DNA of 64,000 bases from Pyricularia pennisetigena (Eukaryota > Ascomycota > Sordariomycetes > Magnaporthales > Pyriculariaceae): assembly GCF_004337985.1 (NCBI RefSeq), contig NC_043742.1, forward strand, positions 8,225,136 through 8,289,135, given 5' to 3'. A program made the translations under genes and the position numbers. The first letter of the stretch is position 1; every line of letters begins with the position of its first letter. This document shows positions 11,331 to 22,500 of the stretch, piece after piece. The notes below the pieces were generated by a model. It saw nothing but the letters and a program-made list of their open reading frames with translations, made no database searches and was not told the origin of the DNA.

Positions 11331-12930
11331 ATGCTAAATAATTAGCTGCTTTAACGATTAAATCCGACCAAATCGTTGTTGCAAAAACCTTCCGTTTTAT
11401 CCCTAAAATTAAAATACCTACAGGCCGTAAATTCGTTTTTACCCAGCCGGTATTTAAACTAAAAAAAAATAAAAATAATAAACCTATAAAATAAAAATTA
11501 GGTTTCTTATTAAGGGTTTTTTACAGGTCGAAAACCTAAATTATATCGAAACCTTAGCTACCATTAATATACCACCTACTTGGCGTAAATTTTTAGCTAT
11601 AACTAATATATAAAATTGGGAAATAAAACAAATCGATTTTATCGGTGCGTTTTTAAATAATAACTTTACCGACGTAAATATATATTTGCAAATTCCAAAC
11701 GGTTTCAACGAATGGGCCAAAAATTGTAACCTTACCACCACTAAGATTTTAATGGAAATGGGTTATAACCCGAAAGAATTGCAGGGTATACAGTTGGAAA
11801 AGCCGTTATATGGTTTAAAATAAGGTCCAAAAAAATGGCAAAGCAAATTTAAAACGCTTTTTTTCAAAAAGATTTTAAACCGTTAATTTCTATTCCCGTT
11901 GTTTTTTATAACGTTAAATCCAAATATTTTATCGTTACCTTTGTAAACGATCACCTGCTAATAGGTCCTAAATTGCAATATATTCAGGATTTAAAAACCC
12001 GTTTTAATAAGGTAAACGCGTTGGAAGACAGGGGCCCCGTAGCCTATTTTTTAGGCGTTCAAATTATAAAGGATAGGCCTAAACGCCTACTTTAGCTCCA
12101 TTAAAATCAATATATAAAGGAAATATTAGCAATGTTCGGATTAATTAATCGCAAATTTATATTTATTCCCTTACAACCGGGTATGCTAAAATATAACGGC
12201 GGTTAACCCGTAAGTGCGTTAAAAATCAAATTATTACAGCGTATTATTGGCGCCCTTATATATTTGATATTATTAACGCGCCCGGATATCGGTTTTACAG
12301 TTTAATAGCTTTCACGTTTTTTAACAAAAACCATTATAATCCATTTAACGGCAGTTAAAAACCTATTACGTTATTTAACAGGTATTAAATCCTTATTTAT
12401 TTGTTACGGAGATAGAATATTTAAAACCGAATTACCACCCAATTTATTAATAGGGGGTTTTAAAGGTTTAAAATTATTGAGTTTGAATGATAGCGATTTT
12501 GCCGGGGCTAGGGAAGATTTAAAATCCATTTACGGATATTCGTCTACCGTATTTGGGGGTTTTATAACGTGGAAGTGTAAAAAAGTTAGTATTAAAGCTT
12601 TAAATATTCCAAAAGCCGAAACCGATGCATTAACGGAAGCCCTGCGTGAATTACAGTAGTTTAAAAACCTATTTTTACAAATCGGACTACCTATAAAAGG
12701 CCCTATTGCAATATTTGGAAATAATACAGGTTTTATAGTTAACGCATATAATTTTACGCACTATTAACGTATTAAATATACGTTATTAACATGTCACTAC
12801 GTACGGGAATTAATTACAAAAGGATTAATAATTTTAAGATATTTGGCATCCAAGCAAATTCGCGCTAATGGCCTAATAAAACCCCTAACGTTTCCAATTT
12901 ACAAGGTTTTTTAAAAATTTACAAGGTTTA
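11331..12930 (+). pseudogene. pol: Copia-A reverse transcriptase and RNase H
   Basis: The RVT_2-type reverse transcriptase can be followed as IDFIGAFLN, EKPLYGLK and the active-site region FVNDHLLIGP (11940-11951). Then comes the copia RNase H start GFSDSDFAG-like (here LNDSDFAGAREDLKSIYGY, 12477-12540) and the distal part with YVRELITKG. The usual YVDD box reads VND here and xND in copies 4 and 5 as well. The 60-codon open piece 12477-12659 is a fragment of RNase H, not a gene. Confidence 0.88.
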
Positions 12931-13492
12931 AACCCTTAAAAGCTTAGTTTTTACCTATTAAATTTTTAAATATTATTTAATTAATTCGTTATTTAATTAC
13001 GTATTAAATTTCCTTTATTTGCAAGTATTGGATCTTTATTAACCTAATACCGGCCGTATTACTGGAATTTATCTTGTACAGGTTGATTAATAAGCAATTT
13101 ATACCGACTTTACACCAAAAATTGAATTGGAATTGAAAAAGCTCGTATTGTGGGCGATTTACGCATTCGAAATACCCTATATAATATGCCTTATTTGGAC
13201 TATTACCAACGAATAGCCAAATTAGCTACCTGGTTTAATAATTAATTCCGTGGGTTGATATTATGCAAATCGATGGTTCGAATCCGGGGGTTATTCCAAT
13301 TTTGGGGTTTTTTTCCAATTCGGGGGTTCGTCCATTTCGGGGGTTACAGGTCGGTATAAAAGGTTTAATTATCCAAGGGGTTTATATCGGGAATTCGAAT
13401 CGGGTTTGGACACAAGTGGGATCTTTTTTAAGGTTTTATTTTTATATACTTTTCTTTTCCGATTTTATGTAAATAATAGTAAAAAAAGGGGG
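12931..13492 (+). other. Copia-A 3' untranslated region with G-run cluster and polypurine tract
   Basis: After the last pol-like codons there is no conserved frame. At 13286-13343 four runs of 4-5 G occur within 58 bp. The same cluster is kept in copies 4 (about 19668-19731, as C runs) and 5 (33566-33640, five runs). The sequence AAAAAAAGGGGG (13481-13492) directly before the LTR is the polypurine tract that primes plus-strand DNA synthesis. Confidence 0.7.
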
Positions 13493-14050
13493 CATTAATT
13501 ATATGCGTTATTTAACATATAATAGGTCCATTTTTATTTATATATAAACCATAGTAAATAGTGTCGAAATGGGGTTGTTGGGGCTGTCGGATTTTTTATT
13601 ATATTTTATGTGTTGCAGGAATTCCGATTTAAAATTAGCGAATAGGGTTTAATCCTGTACCGGGTTTAATATCCGCCCTGTATTTACGAATTAACTATCC
13701 TATATCGGGTTAAAACTTTTAGCAAATTAGCAAATTAGTGCGAACCCAAAAATGGTTTATATAGAGATAAGGGTGTTTTTTTCAACAACGCATACAAAAT
13801 AATTTTTCGGAAAATCGTGCGCGGCACCGGAACCCTTTGCGGGGTGCTGACCCCCATTTCGATGTCGGAAAGTATATAAAGGAAATAAAGCAAAATCTCC
13901 CCCACCAATAAATTAAATCTATTAATCCCAAATTTAGTGAACAATTTAGTGTATTTAAACCCTGTAATTACAGGCTCTTACAACGCAATTAATACCACGC
14001 CGCACCTAGGTTAATACCTGAACCCCTGTTAGCAACCCATATTGTTAACA
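13493..14050 (+). repeat. 3' LTR of Copia-A copy 3
   Basis: 558 bp, ends ATTGTTAACA. The first two bases are CA instead of TG; all other LTR copies show the start is TGTTAATT. Confidence 0.92.
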
Positions 14051-14282
14051 GGAACCTTTTACGGGGTGCGGACCCCCACTTCGATATCGGAAAGTATATA
14101 AGGGAGACAAAGCAAAATCTTCCCCATTAATAAGTTAAATTTATTAATCCCAAAATTATTGAACCATTTTAGTAAACTTAATGTATTTAAACCCTGTAAT
14201 TACAGGTTTCTACAGCGCAATTAGCACCACGCCGCACCTAGGCTAATGCCTAAACCCCTGTTAGCAACCCATATTGTTAACA
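14051..14282 (+). repeat. Extra 3' LTR fragment in tandem with the 3' LTR
   Basis: 232 bp equal to the last 40 percent of the LTR, joined directly to the end of the full 3' LTR and inside the target duplication. It starts in the middle of an LTR (GGAACCTTTTACGGGG) and ends with TTGTTAACA. Confidence 0.88.
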
Positions 14283-14287
14283 ATTAC

Positions 14288-14874
14288 AATTCGCAATATC
14301 GAACCCTTTTATTTTCAATCGGGGCGCCGTTACGCCGTACCAGCCTATATCTAATCCAGGCTTTTAATTTATGAAATAATTATTATTATTTAATGTTTGG
14401 TCGTTTTTTTTAAACCGTTAATTGGGGATTTTAAAATTTAAAACTATATACCCTGCGCTGCTTGATAATCCTCCGCCCCTGGTTAATCCACTTCGGCGTC
14501 GCCCTTTTCGTCGGTCGACCCGTTCATAATCCAAAACACGTTATTCATTTTAATTAAAATTTGGCTTCAATCGCCCTTTAACCTTTAAGATATCAATTTA
14601 TAAGCGTTATTATGCTGAATAGTTTTGCAACTGTTTACGTTAACCAACATTTGAACCTATGGTTTTAATATCATTTAATTGGTTCGTCGTTGTTTAATAA
14701 TTTATTTTCCCGAATTATTATTAATTATATCCATCGTCTCCTAAAATGCCACCGTATTTTAACTCCCCGGTTTTTTATTATTATTTGTGCCAATAGGAGG
14801 CGTAATTTTGTATCATGTTTTCGTATACTGCTGGGAACTGAACAACGAAATAATCGTTATATTATTTATTTAAA
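14288..14874. other. Downstream flank of the helicase relic, no gene recognised
   Basis: AT-rich sequence between the Copia-A insertion site and the stop of the helicase frame. No conserved motif or repeat partner was seen in this window. Confidence 0.4.
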
Positions 14875-16760
14875 TTATTTTATTAATCGTAAATTTGGAA
14901 CATTTTCCAATAAATCGTTTTTCGCCCATCCCCGGCTATTGGAATGGACAAATCTTTTAACGATAGTAAAAATTACTGGTTTGGGTAATACCAATTGGGA
15001 TAATAGGTTATATGACTGCCGCGGGTTTGGGAAAAGGATGGTTATTGCAAAATGGGTACGCCATTTATCCAACATTTTAAATACATAACCTTTTTTAAAA
15101 AAATCTCTATGTATTTTAATTAGCGGCTTTTTAAAAGGTAATGCGGGTAGAACTCCAACTTGATATACGTAGGCGCTGCAACAGTTTTCAGGTTAATTTG
15201 TTGTAAAAGATGAATTCATTTCCCATATAAAATCCAATATAGCTTGTCGAAAATATTTAACGTTAATAAAAGTTTGTACATTTAACGCCTTTCTTTTACT
15301 TTTTTCCTATTTATTATTTTATATTGCGTTTACTTAAGCGGACGGCGTAGTTAAAATATACCCAAAAAACCGGTGTATAATAAATCCGACGCTTTTACCC
15401 GGTTATTGTCGTTTAAATTATATTCAACGATACGTTGAAAATTCATAGGGAATAACCGCTTTTATATATACGTTGAAATATTTAAATGGGTAATTTGTAA
15501 ATTTTCAGCAATTTTTCGTAATACCGCGGGCTGTCTGGGTAGTATAATTAATATTTTTGGCCTAATTAATTTGTATTTAGCGATAAACCCCTGCGTATCG
15601 AAATACCAGTAAAGCGAAATGAAATATGCGGTTTTTTTACGGTTAGGCCCGCGTGCGGTTCGTCCGAACTTTTATTATAGGTTTGCGGGGTCGTTTATAA
15701 TTAACGCGCCGTATCATATTGTACGTTCCATATTAGGTATATCCATACCTATACCCAAAAATATAATGGAAATATAATACGAACTTTAAAATCCGGTTTG
15801 GAAAACTTCACGTAAATTTTAGTTTTATCGATTTTAAATATTAATGCATTGTACCGGATAATTATATTGGTTGAGTTTCGTTGAATAAATTTCTTAAATT
15901 CGAGGTTTTTTATTAGGAATTGGCGCATTTAAATAATGCGGTTCCTGGCGTTTGCATATATAATAATTTTGGGAATACGGGTAACGGATAATAAGATAAT
16001 ATTCCCTATTAGGAATAGGAGGCGCCGGTGATTGGTAGTTAGGGTTTTACGCTCCAAATACTTTATTATAATTGTAATTTCGGGTCAGTCGAAAAACGTT
16101 TTAACGAAACGTATTATCCATCTATAATATAATTGGTCGAAACCGCAAATTTGAACTTTTATTGTAAAAGTTGCGGTACACCCAGATGTAAATACGGTTA
16201 CTAATATAATTACCCGGATTAAACGCAATATGGAAAACGATTTTTTAAAGTTCTTCCACTATAAAATTATACAAAATTTATTCGTAGTAAATAAAACGAT
16301 ACGTTGGTGGAATATAGGGTTTCGAAAAAGTTTAATAAATCCCTAATTGGTAATTTGTTCTGGGCCTAAAAAAATGTGCGTTATTTATAAACGGTTTGCG
16401 GGGTCCAAAAAAGTTAATATTAAATAGGATTAATTTTAATAATAAAAACCGTATATTTATATTTACGTTTAAAATGGATTGGTCGATTAATTTGAGGTTC
16501 GCGGCGGGATAGCGCTATATATTGTGTACTTGTTTTAACCCAAATTTAGTCGATGGAATTATTTGGATAATAATGGTTTTATTGCAAATAATTGAGATAA
16601 TTTGCAATATTATACTTTTCCCGTACCCGGTTTTTACCAGCAGAATAATATTTTTTATATAATATAAAACCCGGTATATATATTGCATTTGGTTATAATG
16701 TGGGACTCGTATAAGAATATTGGGGGGTTTGTGGAGGTTTAAAAACTATATAATAGCTAA
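14875..16760 (-). pseudogene. RecQ-type DEAD/H-box helicase, RIP-decayed (telomere-linked type possible)
   Basis: RecQ helicases unwind DNA 3'-to-5' with ATP. On the reverse strand the motifs occur in the right order. Walker A is VKTGYGKSII (16609-16650). At the DExH box position the frame reads NK, consistent with G-to-A changes of DE, followed by WKNFKKSF. Motif III is CTATF (about 16170). PEITIII follows a stop where DRPE is usual. Motif IV is PKIIIYANARN (about 15940-15970). Motif V is LGIGMDIPNMERT (about 15727-15775). Motif VI is KFGRTARGPNR (about 15650-15680). The C-terminal segment CCSAYV, KMLDKWRTHFAI and LLSQLVLPKP ends at the stop 14875-14877. From about 16240 to 15600 it stays nearly in one frame apart from RIP stops; a frameshift lies between Walker A and the DExH position. 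Such helicases often sit near fungal telomeres (telomere-linked helicases), which is known of the group but not shown here. The N-terminus is not resolved. Confidence 0.85.
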
Positions 16761-17039
16761 AAAAACGAGCTAATATTATAGGGTTAAATTACCAAAGATT
16801 TTGGTTTTGGCGTATAATTCCGGCAAAAGGTGTACGTCGGGGGAGGTATTTACGGCCGCGTATAGAAGATTGGAACCGCGAAAAATTGCGTCGATTTGGT
16901 GGGAAAGCGAAAAATATATAAGCGTATTTCGGGATATTATATATATGTAATGTAGTACGAATATATAAAAATCTGCGGAAATAACGGTTTTTTTTATGGG
17001 TGGATATATAGCGTATTATATAATATATACCGTATACGG

Positions 17040-17385
17040 ATTGTAGAACTAGCCGTTTTGAATGGTTTTTAATAAAATTTATAAATAAACATTCCTTTCG
17101 CTTTTACGATTTTTTACAAATAAATTTTAACGGATTATAATCGTTAATAATAAGATGAGAAATAGGTATCGATGGTATTTATAAATGGACGTATAATATA
17201 TTAAATACAACTTACCCTATACGGATTGTAAAATAAATGGTTTTGCGTTATTTGGATTAAAATTAATATTTAAGAGTTCCTTTCGTTTACACCATGCTCC
17301 ACATATAAATTTCAACGTATTATAATCGTTGTTGGTTAAATGCGAAACAATTATCAATGGTATTTATGGGTAAATAATAGGGATA
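17040..17385 (-). repeat. Two 186 bp tandem units upstream of the helicase frame
   Basis: The blocks at about 17045-17180 and 17231-17368 are the same sequence offset by 186 bp, with shared landmarks TACGGATTGTA, TTCCTTTCG and GGTATTTAT. 186 is a multiple of three. Both units read on the reverse strand as INTIDNCF- or INTIDTYF-like peptides, so a duplicated 62-residue protein segment at the helicase N-terminus is possible. No domain family is recognised. Confidence 0.55.
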
Positions 17386-17387
17386 CC

Positions 17388-17741
17388 GCCATAAACGGAT
17401 AAAACGCGGGTTATATTTAATTTTAAATTGGCGTACCGGGTATAAAAAAATTTAGATTTATAAAAAAGGCCTACTTATTCCTATTTTCAACGATGTTTTC
17501 TTTTTTTGATATTTTGCGTGGTTATGGAATAATAAAGGAGTGTCGGTCGCAAAAGTGCCAAAAAGACCGCTATAAACGGCGAAGAAAATCGACAAATTGT
17601 CCTTAGATTTAGACCAAAGCGTTTTTTTGGATAGACCCACAAATACATTGCAAAGCCGCAATTGAGCTACGAAGTGGAGCGAAGCGAACGGAGTGGATTA
17701 ATTCTGGAGCTTTGGGCTTCAGGGATAAGCCCTGAGACTAA
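17388..17741 (+). mobile_element. TIR-E fragment 1 (right end)
   Basis: Matches the right end of TIR-E at 29160-29510 base for base over long stretches: GCCATAAACGG, GACAAATTGTC, the CCACGAAGTGG region, and the terminus CCTGAGACTAA at 17741. The left part is missing. It contains an extra GAGCGAAGCGAACGGAGTGG stretch also present at 42860. Confidence 0.75.
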
Positions 17742-18600
17742 GTCTGGGGACAATTTGTCGAATTTCGCCGCCCACGGCGGTATTTTCGTCAATTCGGCGA
17801 CCAACACTGAGTTATAAGAAAGTAAATAAGAATCGTAAAAATAAGCGGTTTGTACGTTGGAAATATTATTTAATACCACTATAAATACTGATTTAATTTA
17901 TACTTTTATTAATTATAACGGCCGAATTGGATACCACCTGCCCTTAATCCGCTTATGGCGGTATTATCTTTTCGATTCTTTTTCGATTTTCGATTATTTT
18001 TTATATTTTGCTTGTTTTTAAAGCAAAACTGGAACTGCTTTCACGTTGGGGGTGGTATACGTATAAATAACGGTACATCCAATTTTCGTATATATACCTG
18101 ATTATGTCAGCTGTTAAATAACCGGATAGATAAAGTATATATAATTTTGTATATAATTTAGAATCGAAACGCTTTTATATTTTTACCAATTTTAAGAGAT
18201 CGGATAACGTGAGCATAAAAACGTCCACGTCAGGTCCGTTTTATAATATTGGCTTTAATAAACTTTTTTTAAAGGAAATGGTAAAAGTGTATTGTTTTTA
18301 TATTTTGTATTTTATTTCATAAGATAAAATTGGTAAAAAAACCCTATATACTATTAATATAAAGCAATATAATTTGATTAGTATTTTAATACCTTTTTCA
18401 TTTTATACATAATTGGACGTATTATGAACTTTTTTAGTAAATTCTTCTTCAAAATATAGCTATGAATAAAATATCAATATAAACGATAACTGCATGCTCC
18501 TTCCACCGATACGTTGATTCAAAAGCCCGTTTTACTATTAAATAATTTACTTGCCTAAAATACAACTATTTGAAGAAATGAATCAAATATAATAATACAT
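17742..18600 (-). mobile_element. TIR-E fragment 2, head to head with fragment 1
   Basis: Begins at GTCTGGGGACAATTTGTCG, which corresponds to a point about 150 bp inside the right end of TIR-E, and continues inward (compare 42950-44250). Shared landmarks are the GCCGAATTGGATACCACCTG block (17921-17940), the block around 18170 (AATCGAAACGCTTTTATAT) and ACGATAACTGCATGC near 18485. It is joined directly to the end of fragment 1, making an inverted junction. Right limit approximate. Confidence 0.65.
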
Positions 18601-18637
18601 ATATAAAATTAAAAAATATGTTTAATATTTAAATATC

Positions 18638-18645
<8 letters not shown>

Positions 18646-18679
<34 letters not shown>
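18646..18679. repeat. (TA)17 microsatellite
   Basis: 34 bp of uninterrupted TA dinucleotides at the edge of the TIR-E fragment. Confidence 0.95.
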
Positions 18680-18680
<1 letters not shown>

Positions 18681-18934
18681 CCAGAAAGGCCATTATAACG
18701 GTTACTGCGTTCAAAAGTGTAAAAAAATCACATATCACAACGCAGGTTACTGCATACTTGTACGATTTTTATTCATTTCTCTGTTCGAATATTCAATTCC
18801 ATACTGTGGTTACACTGTCTTTTTTGCTGTTTTTTTGGTGCGAATACAGTACAAAATAATCAGACAAAGGTATTGCCAGATTGGCGCGAGAGTGTAATGG
18901 TTACTGCATTGGGAGCTTAGTTAGGGTACGATTG
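18680..18934. other. Unassigned 255 bp spacer with a repeated GGTTACTGC motif
   Basis: GGTTACTGC occurs three times (about 18699, 18746 and 18899), each followed by a different sequence. No frame and no partner elsewhere in the window. Base composition is less AT-rich than the neighbours. Confidence 0.4.
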
Positions 18935-19522
18935 TGTTAATAATATGGGTTGCTAATAGGGTTTTAGGCATTAGCCTAGGTGCGGCGTGGTGCTAGTTGC
19001 GCTAAAAGGCCTGGAAGTACAGGGGCTTAAAACCTGTAATCGCAGGGTTTAAATGCACCAAATGCATCAAAACGATACACTGATTTTGGGATTCATAATT
19101 TAAATTAATTGGTGGGGGAGACTTTGCTTTATCTCCCTTATATACTTTCCGATATCGAAGTGGGGGTCCGCACGCCAGAAAGCGTTCCGGTGCCGCGCAC
19201 GATTTTCCAAAAAATTATTTTATATGGGTTGTTGAAAAAACACCTTTATTGCTATATAAAACATTTCTGGGTTCGTACTAATTTGTTAATTTGGTAAAAA
19301 TTTCAATCCGATACGGGGTAGCTGACACGCACGTGCAGGGTGGGTATAAACCCGGTATAGGGTTAACCCCATTCGCTAACCGTTTAAATCGCAACTCCTA
19401 AATACACAAAATATAGCGGAAAATCCGACAACCCCGATAACCCCACTTCGGCACAATTTATTGTAAGTTATATACAAATAAGAGTGAGCCGATTATATGC
19501 TAAATAACGCAAATAATTAACA
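18935..19522 (-). repeat. Copia-A 3' LTR of copy 4 (longer subtype)
   Basis: 588 bp LTR followed at 19523 by CCCCCTTTTT, the reverse of the polypurine tract, which fixes it as the 3' LTR of the reverse-strand copy on its right. It is longer than most because of extra sequence near the ATGCACCAAATGCATC block, shared with the solo LTR at 31454. Confidence 0.9.
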
Positions 19523-22500
19523 CCCCCTTTTTGGCTACTATTTATATAAATTCGGAAAGGAAAAATATATAAAAATAAAACCCTTCAAAAAATCCCCTTT
19601 ATATTGCAACCCGACTCGAATTCCCGATATAAACCCCATGGATAACTTAACCCTTCATACCGACCCATAACCCCCGTAATGGATAAACCCCCGAATTGGA
19701 AAAAACCCCAAAATTGTAATAACCCCAGGATTTAAACCCCCGATTTGCATAATATTGACCCACGGAATTAACTATTAAGCCAAGTAGCTAATTTGGTTGT
19801 TCGTTGGTAATAGTCCAAGTTAGGCATGTTATATAGGGTATTTTAAGTGCGTAAATCGCCCAAAACGCGAGATATTTCAATTCGGATTTAACACTGGGTA
19901 TAAGGTCCTTATTAATTGCTTATTGATGAGCTTGTACAAAGTAGGTTCGGGTAATGCGGTCAACATTGGGTTAACAAAAGTCCAATATTGCAAAAATGGA
20001 ACTGTAATGGGTTGTAATTAGCTAACGAATTAATTAAATCACCCTTGAATTCAATAGGTAAAAACCAAGCTTGTAAGGGTTTAAGCCCTATAAGGTCTAA
20101 AGAGACCTTATAAATTGGAAGCGTTAAGGGTTTTGTTGAGCCATTAGCAGGTATTTGTTTGGATTCCAGGTATTTTAAGGTTATTAATCCCTTTGTAACC
20201 AATTCCCATACGTAGTAAAATTTTAATAACGTATTTTTAATACCTTGGTAGTGCGTAGGGTTATATGCGTTAATTATAAAACCTATATTATTTCCAAATA
20301 TTGCAATAAAACCTTTTATAGGTAATCCAATCTTTATAAATAAGCTTTTAAACTATTGTACTTTACGCAGTGCTTCCGTTAAGCTATCGGTTTTGGCTTT
20401 TAGGGTGTTAAAAGCTATAATACTAGCCTTTTTTACATTTCCACGTTATAAAATCCCCAAACAGGGTTTACAAATATCCGCAAATGGATTTTAAATTTTC
20501 CCTAGCCCCGGCAAAATCGGTATTGTTAAACCCCATCAATTTAAGGCTTTTAAAACCCCTTATTGAAGAATTGGGTCGTAATTCGGCTTTAAGTTCTTTA
20601 TTCTTGTAATAAATAAATAAGGATTTAGTACCCGCTAAATAGCGTAATAGGTTTTTAACTACCGTTAGATGGATTATAATGGTTTTTATTAAAAAGCGTA
20701 AAAGCTATTGAACAGTAAAACCGATATCCGAGCGCGTTAATAGCATTAAATACATTAAGGTGCCGATAATACGCTATAATAATTTAACTTCCAGCGCATT
20801 TACGGGCTTACCCCCATTATATTTTAGCACACCCGGTTGTAAAGGAATAAATATAAGTTCGCAAATAGTTAATTCGAACATTGGTAATGTTTCGTCTATA
20901 TATCAATTGCAATGGAGCTAAAACAGGCGTTTACGTTTATCTTTTATAGATTCAATACTTAAAAAATAGGCTGCTGGGCCCCTGTCTTCCAGCGCGTATA
21001 CATTATTAAAACGGGCTTTTATATCCTAAATATATTGCAATTTAGGACCTATTAGCAGGCAATCGTTTGCAAAAACAACGATAAAATGTTTGGAATTAAA
21101 GTTATCAAAAGCAACGGGATTAAGGATTAGCGGTTTGAAATCCTTTTCAAAAAAAGGGTTTTTAGCTTATTTTCCCATTTTTTTGGGCCCTTTTTCAAGC
21201 TATATAACGCCTTTTCCAACTCTATAACTAGCAATTTTTCGGATTGTAACCCATTTCCACTTAAAATTTGGCGGTGGTAAGGTTATAATATTTAGCGCAA
21301 TCGTTAAAACCGTCTGGAATTTGCAAAGATATATTTACGTTAATAAGGTCTCTATTTGAAAACGCACCAATAAAATCGATTTGTTTTATTTCCCAATTTT
21401 ATGCATTAGCTATAGCTAAAAATAAGTGCCAGGTGGGTGGTATACTAATGTTAGGAAAAGCTTGGAGGTAATTTAGGCTTTCGACCCGTAAAGAACCCCT
21501 AATAATAAGCCTAGTTTTGTATCTTATAGGTTTATTATTTTTATCCTTTTTCAATTGAAATACCGGCCGGGTAAAAACGAGTTTACGACCTGCAGGCATT
21601 GTGATTTTAAAAATAAAACGGAACGTTTTTGCAATAACGATTTAGTCGAATTTAAACGTTGAAGCAGTTGGCCATTACGCATTTTCAGGGATAGTTAAAG
21701 CCTGTTGGTAACTATTGGGTTCGCCGCTTTTGACAAGCTTTTTTTTATTTTGTTTTATGGTTTAAACATAAAAATAATACACGTAATTTATATTTAACAA
21801 ATGCGGGTTTTCGAATCGCAGATTAAATGTTATATTTTTTATTTTAGGTGCTCAAAACACCGGAATTTCCGTTGTTTTAAATATTGGATTAAATATTGTT
21901 ATCGTTGTACGTTTTGGGGGACGAACGGTAGGTTGCACAAACCAAATAGGTATTGTATTTTTAGTGTTTAAATACCTTATTACCGGCGGTAATTGCCCTG
22001 TAACGGGTGGTAGATACCCTATAATAGGAGGTAAGTGCCCTATTTTGTAAGGGTTTTTACGGGATAATTATCCGTTGGAACGCTGTTAATTTCGTTTTCA
22101 TATTTAAAATTAAAATCCCTTTTTCAATCTGTATTTTCCCCATTTAAAATTTGTAGCGTTTCCCTTGGAATTGCCAAACTTTTGACGGTTATATTTTTTA
22201 AGATTTTTACGGTAAAAGTTTTTTATACGGCCCGTTTAACGGGTGCGTAAACCAACGTTGTAACATTGGATAATCAGGTAAAGATTTTACCGGTTCGGTG
22301 CGGGGAACCAGTTAATCAAATTTTGAATGTTTTTCCCGCGGTATAAAAACTTGGTATATAGTACCAATAGCCCGAAAATACCCTGAATTGGGTTTATACG
22401 GTAGTCCAGGCTGGAATTCGGAATAGGATTCCTGGTAAGGCGTTAAATTCTTATTAATTACCGTTGTACGGTTATTTAAATTAATAACGGTAAAAAGTAA

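Larger units (their letters stand above)
6430..14282 (+). mobile_element. Complete Copia-A retrotransposon, copy 3, with perfect target-site duplication
   Basis: 7.85 kb element in the order LTR, primer-binding site, gag, protease, integrase, reverse transcriptase, RNase H, polypurine tract, LTR, plus a second partial LTR. The order protease-integrase-RT-RNase H identifies Ty1/copia. All domains are recognisable but interrupted by many TAA/TAG codons and a few frameshifts, so the element is dead. It serves as the reference copy for the other five in this window. Confidence 0.95.

Noticed and set aside
13263..13291. B-box-like GGTTCGAATCC in the Copia-A 3' region
   Set aside because: No A box at a suitable distance upstream, and the match belongs to the G-run cluster; copy 4 has lost it.
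14690..15088. 132-codon forward frame
   Set aside because: It overlaps the C-terminal part of the helicase on the opposite strand, which has recognisable sequence.
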